A stretch of DNA of 64,000 nucleotides from Palsa-504 sp963744575 (lineage in GTDB: Bacteria; Actinomycetota; Actinomycetes; Streptosporangiales; Streptosporangiaceae). Both the position numbers and the translations under genes were made by a program. The notes under the pieces were generated by a model. It was not told the DNA's origin. It was given only the letters and a program-made list of their open reading frames with translations, and did not search any database. Location: NCBI GenBank assembly GCA_963744575.1, contig CAVUUF010000014.1, positions 310,001 through 374,000 on the forward strand, written 5' to 3'. Numbering within the stretch: the first letter of the stretch is position 1; every line of letters begins with the position of its first letter. Positions 34,921-43,770 of this stretch are shown here, one piece after another.

Positions 34921-36429
34921 CTACCCGGCTGGCGCGCCTCCATCACGTCGCTGCCCGCCCTCCGGGGCTCGGGGAGTGGCGGGTGCGTTGAGGGGACCGG
35001 GAAGGCCGCCGGGGTAGGTGCGGGCGGTCTCGGCGACGGCGGCCACGATGTTCCGGTAGCCGGTGCACCGGCACAGGACGCCGGACAGCTCGCCGGGGAG
35101 CTCGTCGCCGGTGACCTCGGGGTTATGGCGGAGCAGGTCGTAGGCACTGAGCAGGAATCCAGGGGTGCAGAAGCCGCACTGCAGCGCATGGTGGCGGCCG
35201 AACGCCTGCTGCAGCGGATGCAGCTCCCCGGGCCGGCCCAGGCCCTCCACGGTCAGCACCTCGGCCCCGTCGAGCTGGCAGGCGAACAGCAGGCAGGACC
35301 GGGCCGCCTGGCCGTCGACCAGCACCGTGCACATCCCGCAGATGCCGTGCTCGCAGCCGAGATGCGTACCGGTCAGCCCCAGCCCTTCTCTCAGCGCGTC
35401 GGCCAGGGTCATCCGGGGCGGTGCCTTGACGGTCGCCTCTTTGCCGTTGACGGTCATGGTCGTTACGGCGCCCCGCTGGGCGGGGCAGTTCCTGGCGGAG
35501 GCGGACGGAGTGCGTGATCCGCCGGGCGAAGGCCGAACGCCCGGCGGCTCACGCACGGCGTCCGCCCTGGTCGCCCCGGTACATGCGTGGGCCAGCTCGC
35601 GGGCGGCCAGGTGGGTGAACAGGCGGCGGCGGTAGGCGGTCGAGGCGTGCATGTCGCCGGGAGTGTCGACGATCTCGTCGGCTAGCGCCGACATCGGGGG
35701 CGTCAGCGCACGCACCGGGTCGGGCTCGCTCGCCGCGACTGCCATGAGCTCGGTGACGTCGCGGACTATGGGGCGGGCGGAGACGGCGAAGGCGGCTAGG
35801 GTGGCCTGCTGCACGGCGCCATCGGGGGCGATTCTCACGTGGGTGGCTACGCCGGTTAGGGCGAAGTCGCCGTGGCGGCGGGCTAGCTCGGCGAAGCCGA
35901 AGCCGTCGCCGGGGCGGGCTACGGGGAAATGGGCGCCGAGCAGGAGCTCGTCGGGAGCGAGGACGGTGGTCATCGGGCCGGTGACGAAGTCGCGGGCGCC
36001 GACCTGGCGGCGGCCGGACGGGCCGGCGATGTCCAGGGTGGCGTCCAGGCAGGCGGCGACGGCGGGGAGCTCGGCGGCGGGGTCGGCGTGGGCCAGGCTG
36101 CCGCACACGGTACCCCGGCTGCGCAGCTCGCGGTGGCCGACCCAGGGCAGCGCCAGGCCCAGCAGCGGCACGGCCCGGGAGAGCTCGGCGCGGCGCTGGC
36201 GCACGGCCGCCCCGACGTACAGGGCGTCACCGGACAGCGACAGCTCATCCAGCCCGGCGACGGCGTTGATGTCGACGAGCAGGGCGGGCCGGCCCAGCCG
36301 CATGGCGAGCACGGGGACCAGCGACTGGCCGCCGGCCAGCACCTTGCCCTCGTCGCCGGCGCCGGCCAGCGCGGCCACCGCGTCCTCGACGGTGCCCGGG
36401 CGCACGTAGTCGAACGGGGCGGCCTTCAC
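34921..36429 (-). CDS. fused FAD-binding and [2Fe-2S] subunit of a CoxLMS-type molybdenum hydroxylase
   Basis: Carries electrons from the molybdenum subunit: a CoxM-like FAD domain (about 1-285, with AGGQSLVPVLAMRL and RGTVCGSLAHADPAAELPA) joined to a CoxS-like ferredoxin domain (325-480, MTVNGKEATVK start, CEHGICGMC...C plant-type cluster, and CGFCTPG...CRCTGY for the second cluster). These are normally separate genes. The 40-residue linker is Pro/Arg-rich and its DNA contains a 47-base palindrome and another hairpin, so the fusion may have arisen from an insertion that removed a stop codon. GTG start at 36429. Last gene of the operon. Confidence 0.85.
   Translation of the reverse strand: MKAAPFDYVRPGTVEDAVAALAGAGDEGKVLAGGQSLVPVLAMRLGRPALLVDINAVAGLDELSLSGDALYVGAAVRQRRAELSRAVPLLGLALPWVGHRELRSRGTVCGSLAHADPAAELPAVAACLDATLDIAGPSGRRQVGARDFVTGPMTTVLAPDELLLGAHFPVARPGDGFGFAELARRHGDFALTGVATHVRIAPDGAVQQATLAAFAVSARPIVRDVTELMAVAASEPDPVRALTPPMSALADEIVDTPGDMHASTAYRRRLFTHLAARELAHACTGATRADAVREPPGVRPSPGGSRTPSASARNCPAQRGAVTTMTVNGKEATVKAPPRMTLADALREGLGLTGTHLGCEHGICGMCTVLVDGQAARSCLLFACQLDGAEVLTVEGLGRPGELHPLQQAFGRHHALQCGFCTPGFLLSAYDLLRHNPEVTGDELPGELSGVLCRCTGYRNIVAAVAETARTYPGGLPGPLNAPATPRAPEGGQRRDGGAPAG
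35510..35556. repeat. long palindrome inside the CoxM-CoxS linker
   Basis: GTGCGTGA-T-CCGCCGGGCG and its complement form an 18-bp stem with one unpaired position per side and a 9-base loop. It encodes linker residues 292-307. A smaller hairpin (GCCCCGC/GCGGGGC, 35469-35485) follows. Such strong structures are normally intergenic. Confidence 0.8.
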
Positions 36430-36433
36430 CGCG

Positions 36434-37207
36434 CTACCGCCCCTGGAAGCTGGGCTTGCGCTTCTCGATGAAGGCGGCCACGCCCTCGGCGAAGTCAGCG
36501 CTCGAGCGGAGCATGGCGTAGGCCTTCCGCTCCAGTTCGATGCCGACCTGCAGCGGGCCGTCCACGCCCCGGTCCAGGACCTCCTTGGCGGTGCGCAGGG
36601 ACAGTGGCGAGTAGCCGAGCAAGGTACCGGTGAGGGCGGCGACCGCCTCGTCGAGGGCCGTCGCGTCGGCGCACACCTCGGCGACCAGGCCCCAGTCTCC
36701 CGCCTGCGCGGCGCTGATCCGGTTCCCCGTCATCACGTGGTACTTGGCCCGGGACAGGCCGGTCAGCCGGGCCAGCCGCTGCGTCCCGCCGCTGCCCGGG
36801 ATCATGCCCAGCTTCACCTCGGGCAGCGCGAACTCGCTGCGCGCGGTGGCCAGCCTGATGTCACAGGACAGCGCGACCTCAAGGCCGACCCCGAAGCAGT
36901 ACCCGTCGACGGCCGCGATCACCGGTTTGGGGCTGCGCGCGGCGGCGGTGACGTTGTGCCCCAGGTCGGTGAAGTCGACCGGGTCGACCTCCATGAAGCC
37001 GGCGATGTCGCCGCCGGAGGAGAAGTGCTTCCCGGCCGACCTGAGCACCACCACCCGGACACCGGGATCGGCGTCGATCTCGGCGAACCGTTCGGCCATC
37101 CGCTGGCGCATCTCCCAGGTGATCACCGTGTGGGGGCCGTTGGACAGCGTCAGGGTGGCCACCGCCCCCTCGGTCTCCAGCAGTACCTCACCGCCGGTCA
37201 GCGCCAT
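36434..37207 (-). CDS. enoyl-CoA hydratase/isomerase
   Basis: Crotonase-fold enzyme of 257 residues acting on a CoA thioester. The oxyanion-hole segments are HFSSGGDIAGF and CFGVGLEVALSCDIRLA; a glutamate lies in FALPEVKLGMIPGSGGTQRLARL, as in hydratases. It overlaps the CoxL-like gene by 20 bases and precedes the CoxMS-like gene by four, so it is embedded in the hydroxylase operon, implying that a hydroxylated product becomes a CoA thioester. Confidence 0.88.
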   Translation of the reverse strand: MALTGGEVLLETEGAVATLTLSNGPHTVITWEMRQRMAERFAEIDADPGVRVVVLRSAGKHFSSGGDIAGFMEVDPVDFTDLGHNVTAAARSPKPVIAAVDGYCFGVGLEVALSCDIRLATARSEFALPEVKLGMIPGSGGTQRLARLTGLSRAKYHVMTGNRISAAQAGDWGLVAEVCADATALDEAVAALTGTLLGYSPLSLRTAKEVLDRGVDGPLQVGIELERKAYAMLRSSADFAEGVAAFIEKRKPSFQGR

Positions 37208-39593
37208 CTGCGCTCCCTTCGATCAGTGCGTGCAGCACGTCGCCGTGCACCGGCAGGCGGTTCAGCTCGACGCCGAGCGGGCCGAGCGCGTCGGCGACCG
37301 CATTGGCCAGCGCCACCGGCACGGACATGCTGCTGCCCTCGCCGCAGCCCTTGGCGCCCAGCGTGGTGTACGGCGAGGGGGTCTGGAGATGGTCGGTGAC
37401 CAGCGGGAACGCCGCCTCGGCCGCGGTCGGGCAGAGGTAGTCCATGAACGTGCCGCTGGCCGGCTGGCCGTCGGGCGAATAGTGCATCTCCTCGAAGAAC
37501 GCGCCGCCGAGGGCGTGCGCCACCGCCCCGTGCACCTGGCCGGTCAGCAGCGCCGGGTTCAGCACGGTGCCCGCGTCGTGCACCGTGGACAGCTTCTCCA
37601 CCGTCACCCGCAGCGTCAGCGGGTCGATCCGGACGGCGGCCACGTCGGCCACGAACCCGTAGCACAAGCTGGAGTTGATGGTGTCGTCCGCCGCCGCCGC
37701 GGTGGCCTGCGGCGGGGTGAACGCCGCGGCCGCGTACAGGCCGGCCGGACCGTGCAGCGACCCGGGATCCCAGTGCACCAGGCCGGCCGCGTGCCGGAAG
37801 CTGACCGACCGCTCATGATCGTTTTTATCCCGAACGAGGCCGACTGCGAGCTCGAGCTCATCCGGGTCCGCCCCGAGCAGGACGGCGCCCGCCCGCCGGA
37901 TCGTGGCCGCGATCTGGTCGGCCGCCTCGGCTAGCGCGCTGGTCAGCAGGGGTGCGAACCGGGAGGAGTAGCTGCCTGAGGTGATCGTCCACGGGGTGGT
38001 CGCGGTGTCCATCTCGACCACCGGGCGGACCTGCGCGGGCGGCAGGCCGAGCCGGTCCGCGACGACCTGGCGGGCCACGGTGGCGTGGCCCTGGCCCTGC
38101 GGGACGGTGCCGAGCAGCACCGACACCACGCCGCCGGGGTCGACGCTGATCCGGACCAGTTCGGTCGAGCCGGACTTGCCACGCCCCCGGGCCGCGGCCG
38201 GGGTGGCCAAGCCCACGTAACCGATGTTGGTGGCCGACGGGTCGACCACCGCGGCCAGCCCGATGCCGAAGTATTCGCCGCGGGACCTGGCCTGTTCCTG
38301 TTCGGCGCGCAGCGCGTCGTAGTCGGCGTTCTTCAGCGCGAGGTCGAACGCCTGCCGGTAGTCCCCGGAGTCGTAGACCCCGCCGGTCGGGGTCCGGTAG
38401 GGGAACTTCCCGGCGCCGACGAAGTTCCGTCGCCGCGCCTCGGCCGGATCCAGGCCGGCCGCGGCCGCGACCTGGTCCATCAGCCGCTCCAGGCCGAAGT
38501 ACAGCTGCTGCCCGCCGAACCCCCGGTTCAGGCCGGTCGGCATCTTGTTGCTGACCACGGCGCGGGCCCGGATGCGCACCGCCGGGATGCGGTAGGCGCC
38601 GGTGATGTTGCCGAAGCACCGGTACAGCGTGGACGGCTCGGGCGGGCGCAGGTAGGCGCCCACGTTGTCGACCAGGTCGGCGCGCAGCGCGGTGACCGTG
38701 CCGTCCGCGCTGACGGCGGCCTCGAACCGCATCAGCCGGTCGGCGCCCGCCGAGGACGCGACCAGGTGCTCGAGCCTGTCCTCGGTCCACTGCACCGGGC
38801 GCCCCGCGTGCTTGCTGGCCAGCGCCATCAGCGTGACGTACGGGTAGATGGCGGCCTTGATGCCGAAGCTGCCGCCGATGTCCGCGGGCACGTGCAGCCG
38901 GAGCCGGGCGGCCGGCACGCCGAGCGCCCCGGCCAGCACCGGGATCATGCTGAACGGGCCGTGGAAGTTGGCCCAGGCTTCGACCGCGGGCCCCTCGGCG
39001 GTCTCGGTCCAGTGCGCCACCACGCCGTAGCACTCCATCGGCGTGGACGAGTAGCGGGGGAAGGAGTAGTCGCCGCCGACCACGTGGTCGGCCGCGGCGA
39101 AGGCCTCGTCCACCGGGCCGAAGCTGAACGTGCGGTCGGTCGCGACGTTGGACTCCGCCTCCGGGTGCAGCCGCGGGGCGTCACCGGCCAGCGCGGCCCG
39201 GGTACCGATGACGGCGGGTAGTTCCTCGTAGTCCACGTCGACGAGTTCGGCGCCGTCCTCGGCCAGGTACCGGTCAGCGGCGACGACCACGGCGACCGGC
39301 TCGCCGACGAACCGGACCCGGTCGGTGGCGGCGGCGAAGTAGGGCATGGGCGTGCGCACCGACAGGGGGAACGGGCGCAGTTCGGCCGCCACCTCGCGCG
39401 GGCCGATGACCGCGGCGACGCCGGGCGCGGCGAGCGCCGGGCCGGGATCGAAGCCGGTGATCTTGGCGTGCGGGAACGGGCTGCGCACGATGGCCGCGGT
39501 CAGCGCGCCCGGCATCGGGTCCAGGTCGTCCAGGAACCGGCCCTGTCCGCAGAGCAGCGCGGGGTCCTCGACCCGGGCAAGGTCCCCGGTCAC
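37188..39593 (-). CDS. CoxL/xanthine-dehydrogenase-type molybdopterin subunit
   Basis: Large catalytic subunit of a molybdenum hydroxylase, 801 residues. The N-terminal RVEDPALLCGQGRFLDDL and PFPHAKITGFD, GEPVAVVVA, and the C-terminal catalytic-glutamate segment LGAKGCGEGSS are typical. The position of the CO-dehydrogenase active-site loop (AYxCSFR or AYRGAGR) reads TGLNRGFGGQQLYFG, so it is not a CO dehydrogenase and more likely hydroxylates an organic ring or aldehyde. It overlaps the acyl-CoA ligase by four bases and the hydratase by 20. The AT-rich spot at 37815-37835 (RDKNDHE) stands out in base use. Confidence 0.88.
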   Translation of the reverse strand: MTGDLARVEDPALLCGQGRFLDDLDPMPGALTAAIVRSPFPHAKITGFDPGPALAAPGVAAVIGPREVAAELRPFPLSVRTPMPYFAAATDRVRFVGEPVAVVVAADRYLAEDGAELVDVDYEELPAVIGTRAALAGDAPRLHPEAESNVATDRTFSFGPVDEAFAAADHVVGGDYSFPRYSSTPMECYGVVAHWTETAEGPAVEAWANFHGPFSMIPVLAGALGVPAARLRLHVPADIGGSFGIKAAIYPYVTLMALASKHAGRPVQWTEDRLEHLVASSAGADRLMRFEAAVSADGTVTALRADLVDNVGAYLRPPEPSTLYRCFGNITGAYRIPAVRIRARAVVSNKMPTGLNRGFGGQQLYFGLERLMDQVAAAAGLDPAEARRRNFVGAGKFPYRTPTGGVYDSGDYRQAFDLALKNADYDALRAEQEQARSRGEYFGIGLAAVVDPSATNIGYVGLATPAAARGRGKSGSTELVRISVDPGGVVSVLLGTVPQGQGHATVARQVVADRLGLPPAQVRPVVEMDTATTPWTITSGSYSSRFAPLLTSALAEAADQIAATIRRAGAVLLGADPDELELAVGLVRDKNDHERSVSFRHAAGLVHWDPGSLHGPAGLYAAAAFTPPQATAAAADDTINSSLCYGFVADVAAVRIDPLTLRVTVEKLSTVHDAGTVLNPALLTGQVHGAVAHALGGAFFEEMHYSPDGQPASGTFMDYLCPTAAEAAFPLVTDHLQTPSPYTTLGAKGCGEGSSMSVPVALANAVADALGPLGVELNRLPVHGDVLHALIEGSADGADRR

Positions 39594-41110
39594 GGGCGGG
39601 CCTCGGCGAGCGGCTGGTACCGGCCCTCGGTGAGCTCGCGGCGCAGGATCTTGCCGACCGCGGAGGTGGGGATGCGATCCACCGCGACGTAGCGCTTGGG
39701 CCGCTTGACCGACGGCAGCCCGGAGCCGCTCGCGGCATACGCCGAAAGCTGGTACACCGCCCGTTCGGCATCGAAATCCCTGGCCGGCACCGCGAAGGCG
39801 GTGACCGCCTGCCCCCAGCGGTCATCGGGCAGACCGACCACCACCACGGCCGAGACCGCCGGGCAGCGGGCCAGCGCCGCCTCGATCTCGTCCGGGTAGA
39901 GGTTCTCCCCGCCCGAGTTGATCATGTCGTCGACCCGGCCGCTGACCCACAGGTCGCCGTCGTCGTCCTCGGTGGCCAGGTCGCCGGTGAGGTACCAGCC
40001 GTCGCGGATGGCCCTGGTGTCGGCGTCCGGGCGGTTGCGGTAGCCGGTGAACGCCTCCGGGCTGGCCATGGACACCGCGACCTGGCCCGGCGCGCCGTTC
40101 GGCACCGTGGCGGCGGGGTCGGCCGGGTCGACCAGGCGGACCCGGGAGAACACCCCGGCCCGGCCGGCGCAGCCGGGCTTGCCGGGCACGTCGGCGCAGA
40201 TCGTGAACGTGTAGATCTCGGTGGAGCCGAAGTGGTTGACGAACACCTCGGGGTGCAGCGCGCCGTTTATCTCCTCGGCCAGCGCGGGGGTCATCGGAGC
40301 GCCGGCGTAGCCGACCCGGGTGACGGTTTCGGCGGCCCGGGCCAGGCGGCCGGTGCGCAGCAGGGACCAGTAGATCGTCGGGACCAGGTACAGCGCCGAC
40401 ACCTGGTCGCGCTCGATGAGCTCGAGGGACGCGTCGGCGTCGAAGCCGGCCTGCGGCACCCAGGTGCCCCCGGCCAGGATGCTGGCCAGCAGCGAGCGCA
40501 CGCCCATGGTGTGAAACAGCGGCATCACGCCGAGCGTCACCTCGCCGGGCCGGTGCTGGGCCTGGATGACGTGCGCGACGGCGGCCGCGTGCTCGGCGCG
40601 GTGGGTGCGCGGGACGCCCTTCGGCCGCCCGGTGGTGCCCGAGGTGTAGAGAATGACGCTGAGGTCGTTCTCGCTGTGGCCCGGGAGCTGGCCGTCGGGT
40701 TCGCGGGCGGCCAGGTGGTCGAGTTCGGCGCGGGCTTTACCGGCTTTGGCGCTGGCACCGCCGGCCAGGGCGCTGTCCAGGCTGGCCTGGGTGGTGTCGT
40801 CGGCGATGACCAGGGCGGGCGCGGCGTCCCGCACGCAATAGGCCAGTTCGGACGGCCCGAACCGGATCGACAAGGGCACGGCGGCGGCGCCGAGCTTCTG
40901 GATAGCCAGGTGCAGGCTGGCCATCGGCTCGCCGCCGCTGAGGAGGAACGCCACGGTGTCGCCGGGCCGGACGCCCAGCGTGGTCAGCGCCCGGGCCAGC
41001 TGGTTCGTGCGGGCGTCCCACTGCCGGTAGGTCAGCGGCCGCGGGCCGCCGACCGCGACGCGGCCCGGGTACCGGTCCGCCGTCCAGGTGAGCATCTGGC
41101 CGATGTGCAT
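39590..41110 (-). CDS. AMP-forming acyl-CoA synthetase
   Basis: Activates a carboxylic acid to its CoA thioester with ATP. The 506-residue protein has the AMP-binding loop ILYTSGTTGRPKGVPRTH, YLTGDLATEDDDGDLWVSGRVDDMINSGGENLYPDEIE and the C-terminal lysine segment RIPTSAVGKILRREL. First gene of the operon ligase, CoxL-like, hydratase, CoxMS-like. The acid cannot be named; aromatic or heterocyclic acids are typical for such operons. ATG at 41110. The leader contains the palindrome TACGTA. Confidence 0.88.
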   Translation of the reverse strand: MHIGQMLTWTADRYPGRVAVGGPRPLTYRQWDARTNQLARALTTLGVRPGDTVAFLLSGGEPMASLHLAIQKLGAAAVPLSIRFGPSELAYCVRDAAPALVIADDTTQASLDSALAGGASAKAGKARAELDHLAAREPDGQLPGHSENDLSVILYTSGTTGRPKGVPRTHRAEHAAAVAHVIQAQHRPGEVTLGVMPLFHTMGVRSLLASILAGGTWVPQAGFDADASLELIERDQVSALYLVPTIYWSLLRTGRLARAAETVTRVGYAGAPMTPALAEEINGALHPEVFVNHFGSTEIYTFTICADVPGKPGCAGRAGVFSRVRLVDPADPAATVPNGAPGQVAVSMASPEAFTGYRNRPDADTRAIRDGWYLTGDLATEDDDGDLWVSGRVDDMINSGGENLYPDEIEAALARCPAVSAVVVVGLPDDRWGQAVTAFAVPARDFDAERAVYQLSAYAASGSGLPSVKRPKRYVAVDRIPTSAVGKILRRELTEGRYQPLAEARP

Positions 41111-41160
41111 GATGATCCATTACGTACCTCGCGGCTGGTTTCTTAACCTCGTGCGGTCTG

Positions 41161-41295
41161 AGGGCGGCCGCGCTGCACCGCGGCGGGCTGGTGGACCGGC
41201 AGCGCAGCGGGCGCACCGTGCTCTATCAGACGTCCGCGCTCGGGCTGGCCCTGCTCGGGGAGGTTCGGCCTGATCAGGCGGGGGCTGGCTGGTGA
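41161..41295 (+). pseudogene. ArsR-family regulator remnant
   Basis: The frame AALHRGGLVDRQRSGRTVLY followed by QTSALGLALL matches the wing and C-terminus of an ArsR winged-helix protein, but the N-terminal helix-turn-helix is absent. It is truncated close to the start of the divergent ligase gene, so the lost regulator may have controlled that operon. The 41111-41438 gap holds nothing else recognisable. Confidence 0.6.
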
Positions 41296-41438
41296 GAGCG
41301 GGATGACGACGATCAGCGTGGCGGCGCGAGGGTATCGGGCGGTCCGCGCTGCGGATGGCCTGATCCGCGGGGCCCATGTGACAGAGCCCGGGCTTTGGGG
41401 TAGGCAGCCGGGCAGGGCCTCCAGCGAAGGGATCACCG

Positions 41439-41654
41439 ATGGCAGATAACGTGTACTCAATCAGCGAGATCGTCGGCTCGTCCACGGAGAGCATCGACGA
41501 TGCGATCCGGAGCGCCGTCGCCCGCGCCTCGAAGACCCTGCACAACCTCGACTGGTTCGAGGTCACCGACATGCGCGGCCGCATTGAAGGCGACCGCTGC
41601 CACTTCCAGGTCACGCTGAAGGTGGGCTTCCGGCTGGACGACCGTCCCGACTGA
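41439..41654 (+). CDS. dodecin family flavin-binding protein
   Basis: A 71-residue protein of the dodecin family, which forms dodecamers that store flavin or CoA. The sequence SISEIVGSSTESIDDAIRSAV, the flavin-stacking Trp in NLDWFEV and GRIEGDRCHFQVTLKVGFRL are characteristic. ATG at 41439 has GAAGGGA upstream. Its presence in an island of flavoenzymes is suggestive but dodecins are widespread. Confidence 0.88.
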   Translation: MADNVYSISEIVGSSTESIDDAIRSAVARASKTLHNLDWFEVTDMRGRIEGDRCHFQVTLKVGFRLDDRPD

Positions 41655-41741
41655 CCGGTCGGCGGGAGCCGGCGGACAGCATCTGCCGGCAGGACCTGAC
41701 CGAAGAGAAGATCGCGGCCATCCCGCTGCTGGCCGCCCAGC

Positions 41742-41811
41742 GGCCGGTCCGCTAAGGCCGGTCCGCTAAGGCCGGTCCGCTAAGGCCGGTCCGCTAAGGC
41801 CGGTCCGCTAA
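41742..41811. repeat. 14-bp tandem repeat, five perfect units, at a gene end
   Basis: GGCCGGTCCGCTAA occurs five times in exact succession. It includes the last codons and stop of the nitrilase-hydrolase gene on the minus strand (41794). On the plus strand it begins as the end (QRPVR-stop) of a short frame, TGRREPADSICRQDLTEEKI and so on, from 41654, probably the remnant of another gene. Confidence 0.9.
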
Positions 41812-43692
41812 CGCCAGGCGGGCGGCGAGCCAGTCGGCCATCGTGGCCCGGGACTCGAACGCGTGGTTGGTGAGCCCGTGGCTGCCGTCCGGCATCATCA
41901 GCAACTCGGCGTGCGGAGCCTCGCGGGCCAGGCGCTCGGCGTGGTACGGCGGGACCAGCCGGTCCTGCCCGCCGTGCGCGACCAGCAGCGGGCAGGCGAT
42001 CCGCGCGGCGGCATCCTCCAACGTCAGCGCCGCGGCCCGTTCGCGGGCCTCGGCTGGGCCGGCGGCGCCCGACCGGCGCTGGAAGGTGGTCCGGGTCTGC
42101 GCCGGCAGCAAGTCCCAGTCCAGGTCCCACCGGTACGGGCCGGCCAGTGCCACCGCGGCCCGCACCCGCGGCTCGTAGGCGGCCGAACGGGCGGCGTAAT
42201 AGCCGCCCAGGCTCACCCCGAAGACGCCGATCCTGTCGGGATCGATGTCGTCCCGGCCCTTCAGGTAGTCGGCCACGGCCGCGGCCACCCGCTCGTAGGC
42301 CGGCTCGATCGGCAGCTCGTACTCGGCCTCCCCCTGGCCAGGGCCGTCGATCGCGATCACCGCCAGGCCACGGCGCACCAGGTGCCCGGCGGTGGCCTGC
42401 AGTTCCTCCTTGACCGAGTCGAGGCCAGGAATCATGATCACGACCGGCGGGCGCCCTTCCCGGGGGACGCGCAGGTACGCAGCCAGCGTCGTGCCCGCGT
42501 AGGGCACGCGGATCGGCTCGGCGGGCGGGCTGAGCGTGCCGGCCCCACGGCGGAAGCAGGCCACGGTACGTTCGTGCGCGGCCCGCTGCTCCTCCGGGTG
42601 GTCGGTGAAGACGAACTTGCCCCAGTGCCAGCACAGCGCGGCCCGGCGCCAGGCCTCCCCCGCGGTGACCAGCCGACCGGCCGCCTCGGCGGTCTCGGCC
42701 AGCTGTTCGTAGTGCTGCCCGGTGCGGCCCCATTCGCGGCACCAGTCGTCCCACCGCCGGATGCGGGCCAAAGTCGCCTGGAAATCCGGGTAGCTGGTGC
42801 CGTTCGCGACGAACCGCGCGGCCCAGTGCGCGGTCGCCGCCGCGACGCGCTTGTCCGGCGACCAGGTGTACAGCTCGGGCCGGCGGTCGGCCAGCAGGTC
42901 GTTGTTCCCGGACACGCTCTTGTCCCGGGCCCGCGGCAGCTCGCACGGAGCCGTGAGCACCGCGGGCCGGTCGGCGAGTACCGGCCCGGCCAGCGGGTAG
43001 CCCTCCGGGCCCGCGATAAGCGAGCCGCTGATCCAGGACACGCCGCGCTCGGTCCGGCACCGGTCGGCCACCGCGACGAACACCCCGTTGCTGGCCGCCG
43101 CGGCCTGCGCCTTGAGCACCTCGGCGGGCCGCTCCCCGGCCGGCCAGCTATAGCCCGGCCAGTTCACCGGGGCCGCGATCAGGTCGGCGCCGTCCAGCGC
43201 GGCCAGCCGGACCCACTCGGGAAACTCCAGGTCGTAGCAGACCATCACGCCCACCCGGCCGACCTCGGTGTCCACCACCGGCGGCGCGGCGTCGCCGGGA
43301 GTGAAGAGGAGTTTCTCGGAGTCCCACAGGTGCGCCTTGCGGTAGACCGCCCGGGTGCCCGACGCGTCCACCAGGGCCGCGCTGTTGTACAGGCGGCCGT
43401 CGGCGCCGAGCTCGCAGAAGCCGCCGACAATCACCAGCCCATGCTGACCGGCCAGCGACCGCCACTGGCGTAGCGTGACGCTGTCGGTGGCGGGTGCCGC
43501 CAGGTCGCGCGCCTCCGCGGCGGGGTCGCCGGCGTCGAAGACATAGCCCGAATCGCACAACTCGGGCAGCACGACGAGCCGCGCGCCCGCGGCGGCCGCC
43601 TCGGTCACAGCCTCCGCCGCCGCGCGCCGGTTGGCGTCCGGCTCGGCCACGGCGATCGCGAGCTGGGCGACCGCGACCTGGGTGGGGTCCAC
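41794..43692 (-). CDS. nitrilase-alpha/beta hydrolase fusion protein
   Basis: Two complete hydrolases in one 632-residue chain. Residues 1-265 form a carbon-nitrogen hydrolase with Glu44 (LPELCDSGYVF), Lys119 (YRKAHLWDSEK) and Cys152 (VMVCYDLEFPEW). Residues 280-632 form an alpha/beta hydrolase with Ser494 (GVSLGGYY), Asp577 (HGGQDRLVP) and His605 (DGSHGLTNH), an IPGLDSVKEE oxyanion segment and a helical N-terminal cap, resembling 2,6-dihydroxypseudooxynicotine hydrolase, a C-C bond hydrolase. Both triads look intact. GTG at 43692 has GGAG upstream; the longer frame is rejected. It is divergent from the FAD oxidoreductase. Substrate is unproven. Confidence 0.85.
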   Translation of the reverse strand: MDPTQVAVAQLAIAVAEPDANRRAAAEAVTEAAAAGARLVVLPELCDSGYVFDAGDPAAEARDLAAPATDSVTLRQWRSLAGQHGLVIVGGFCELGADGRLYNSAALVDASGTRAVYRKAHLWDSEKLLFTPGDAAPPVVDTEVGRVGVMVCYDLEFPEWVRLAALDGADLIAAPVNWPGYSWPAGERPAEVLKAQAAAASNGVFVAVADRCRTERGVSWISGSLIAGPEGYPLAGPVLADRPAVLTAPCELPRARDKSVSGNNDLLADRRPELYTWSPDKRVAAATAHWAARFVANGTSYPDFQATLARIRRWDDWCREWGRTGQHYEQLAETAEAAGRLVTAGEAWRRAALCWHWGKFVFTDHPEEQRAAHERTVACFRRGAGTLSPPAEPIRVPYAGTTLAAYLRVPREGRPPVVIMIPGLDSVKEELQATAGHLVRRGLAVIAIDGPGQGEAEYELPIEPAYERVAAAVADYLKGRDDIDPDRIGVFGVSLGGYYAARSAAYEPRVRAAVALAGPYRWDLDWDLLPAQTRTTFQRRSGAAGPAEARERAAALTLEDAAARIACPLLVAHGGQDRLVPPYHAERLAREAPHAELLMMPDGSHGLTNHAFESRATMADWLAARLALADRP

Positions 43693-43770
43693 TATGCACG
43701 CTCCGTTCGTACGGGATAGGACTATGAAGACAGCATTCCCTATTTGCAACTGAGGAAGAAGGGGCCGACG

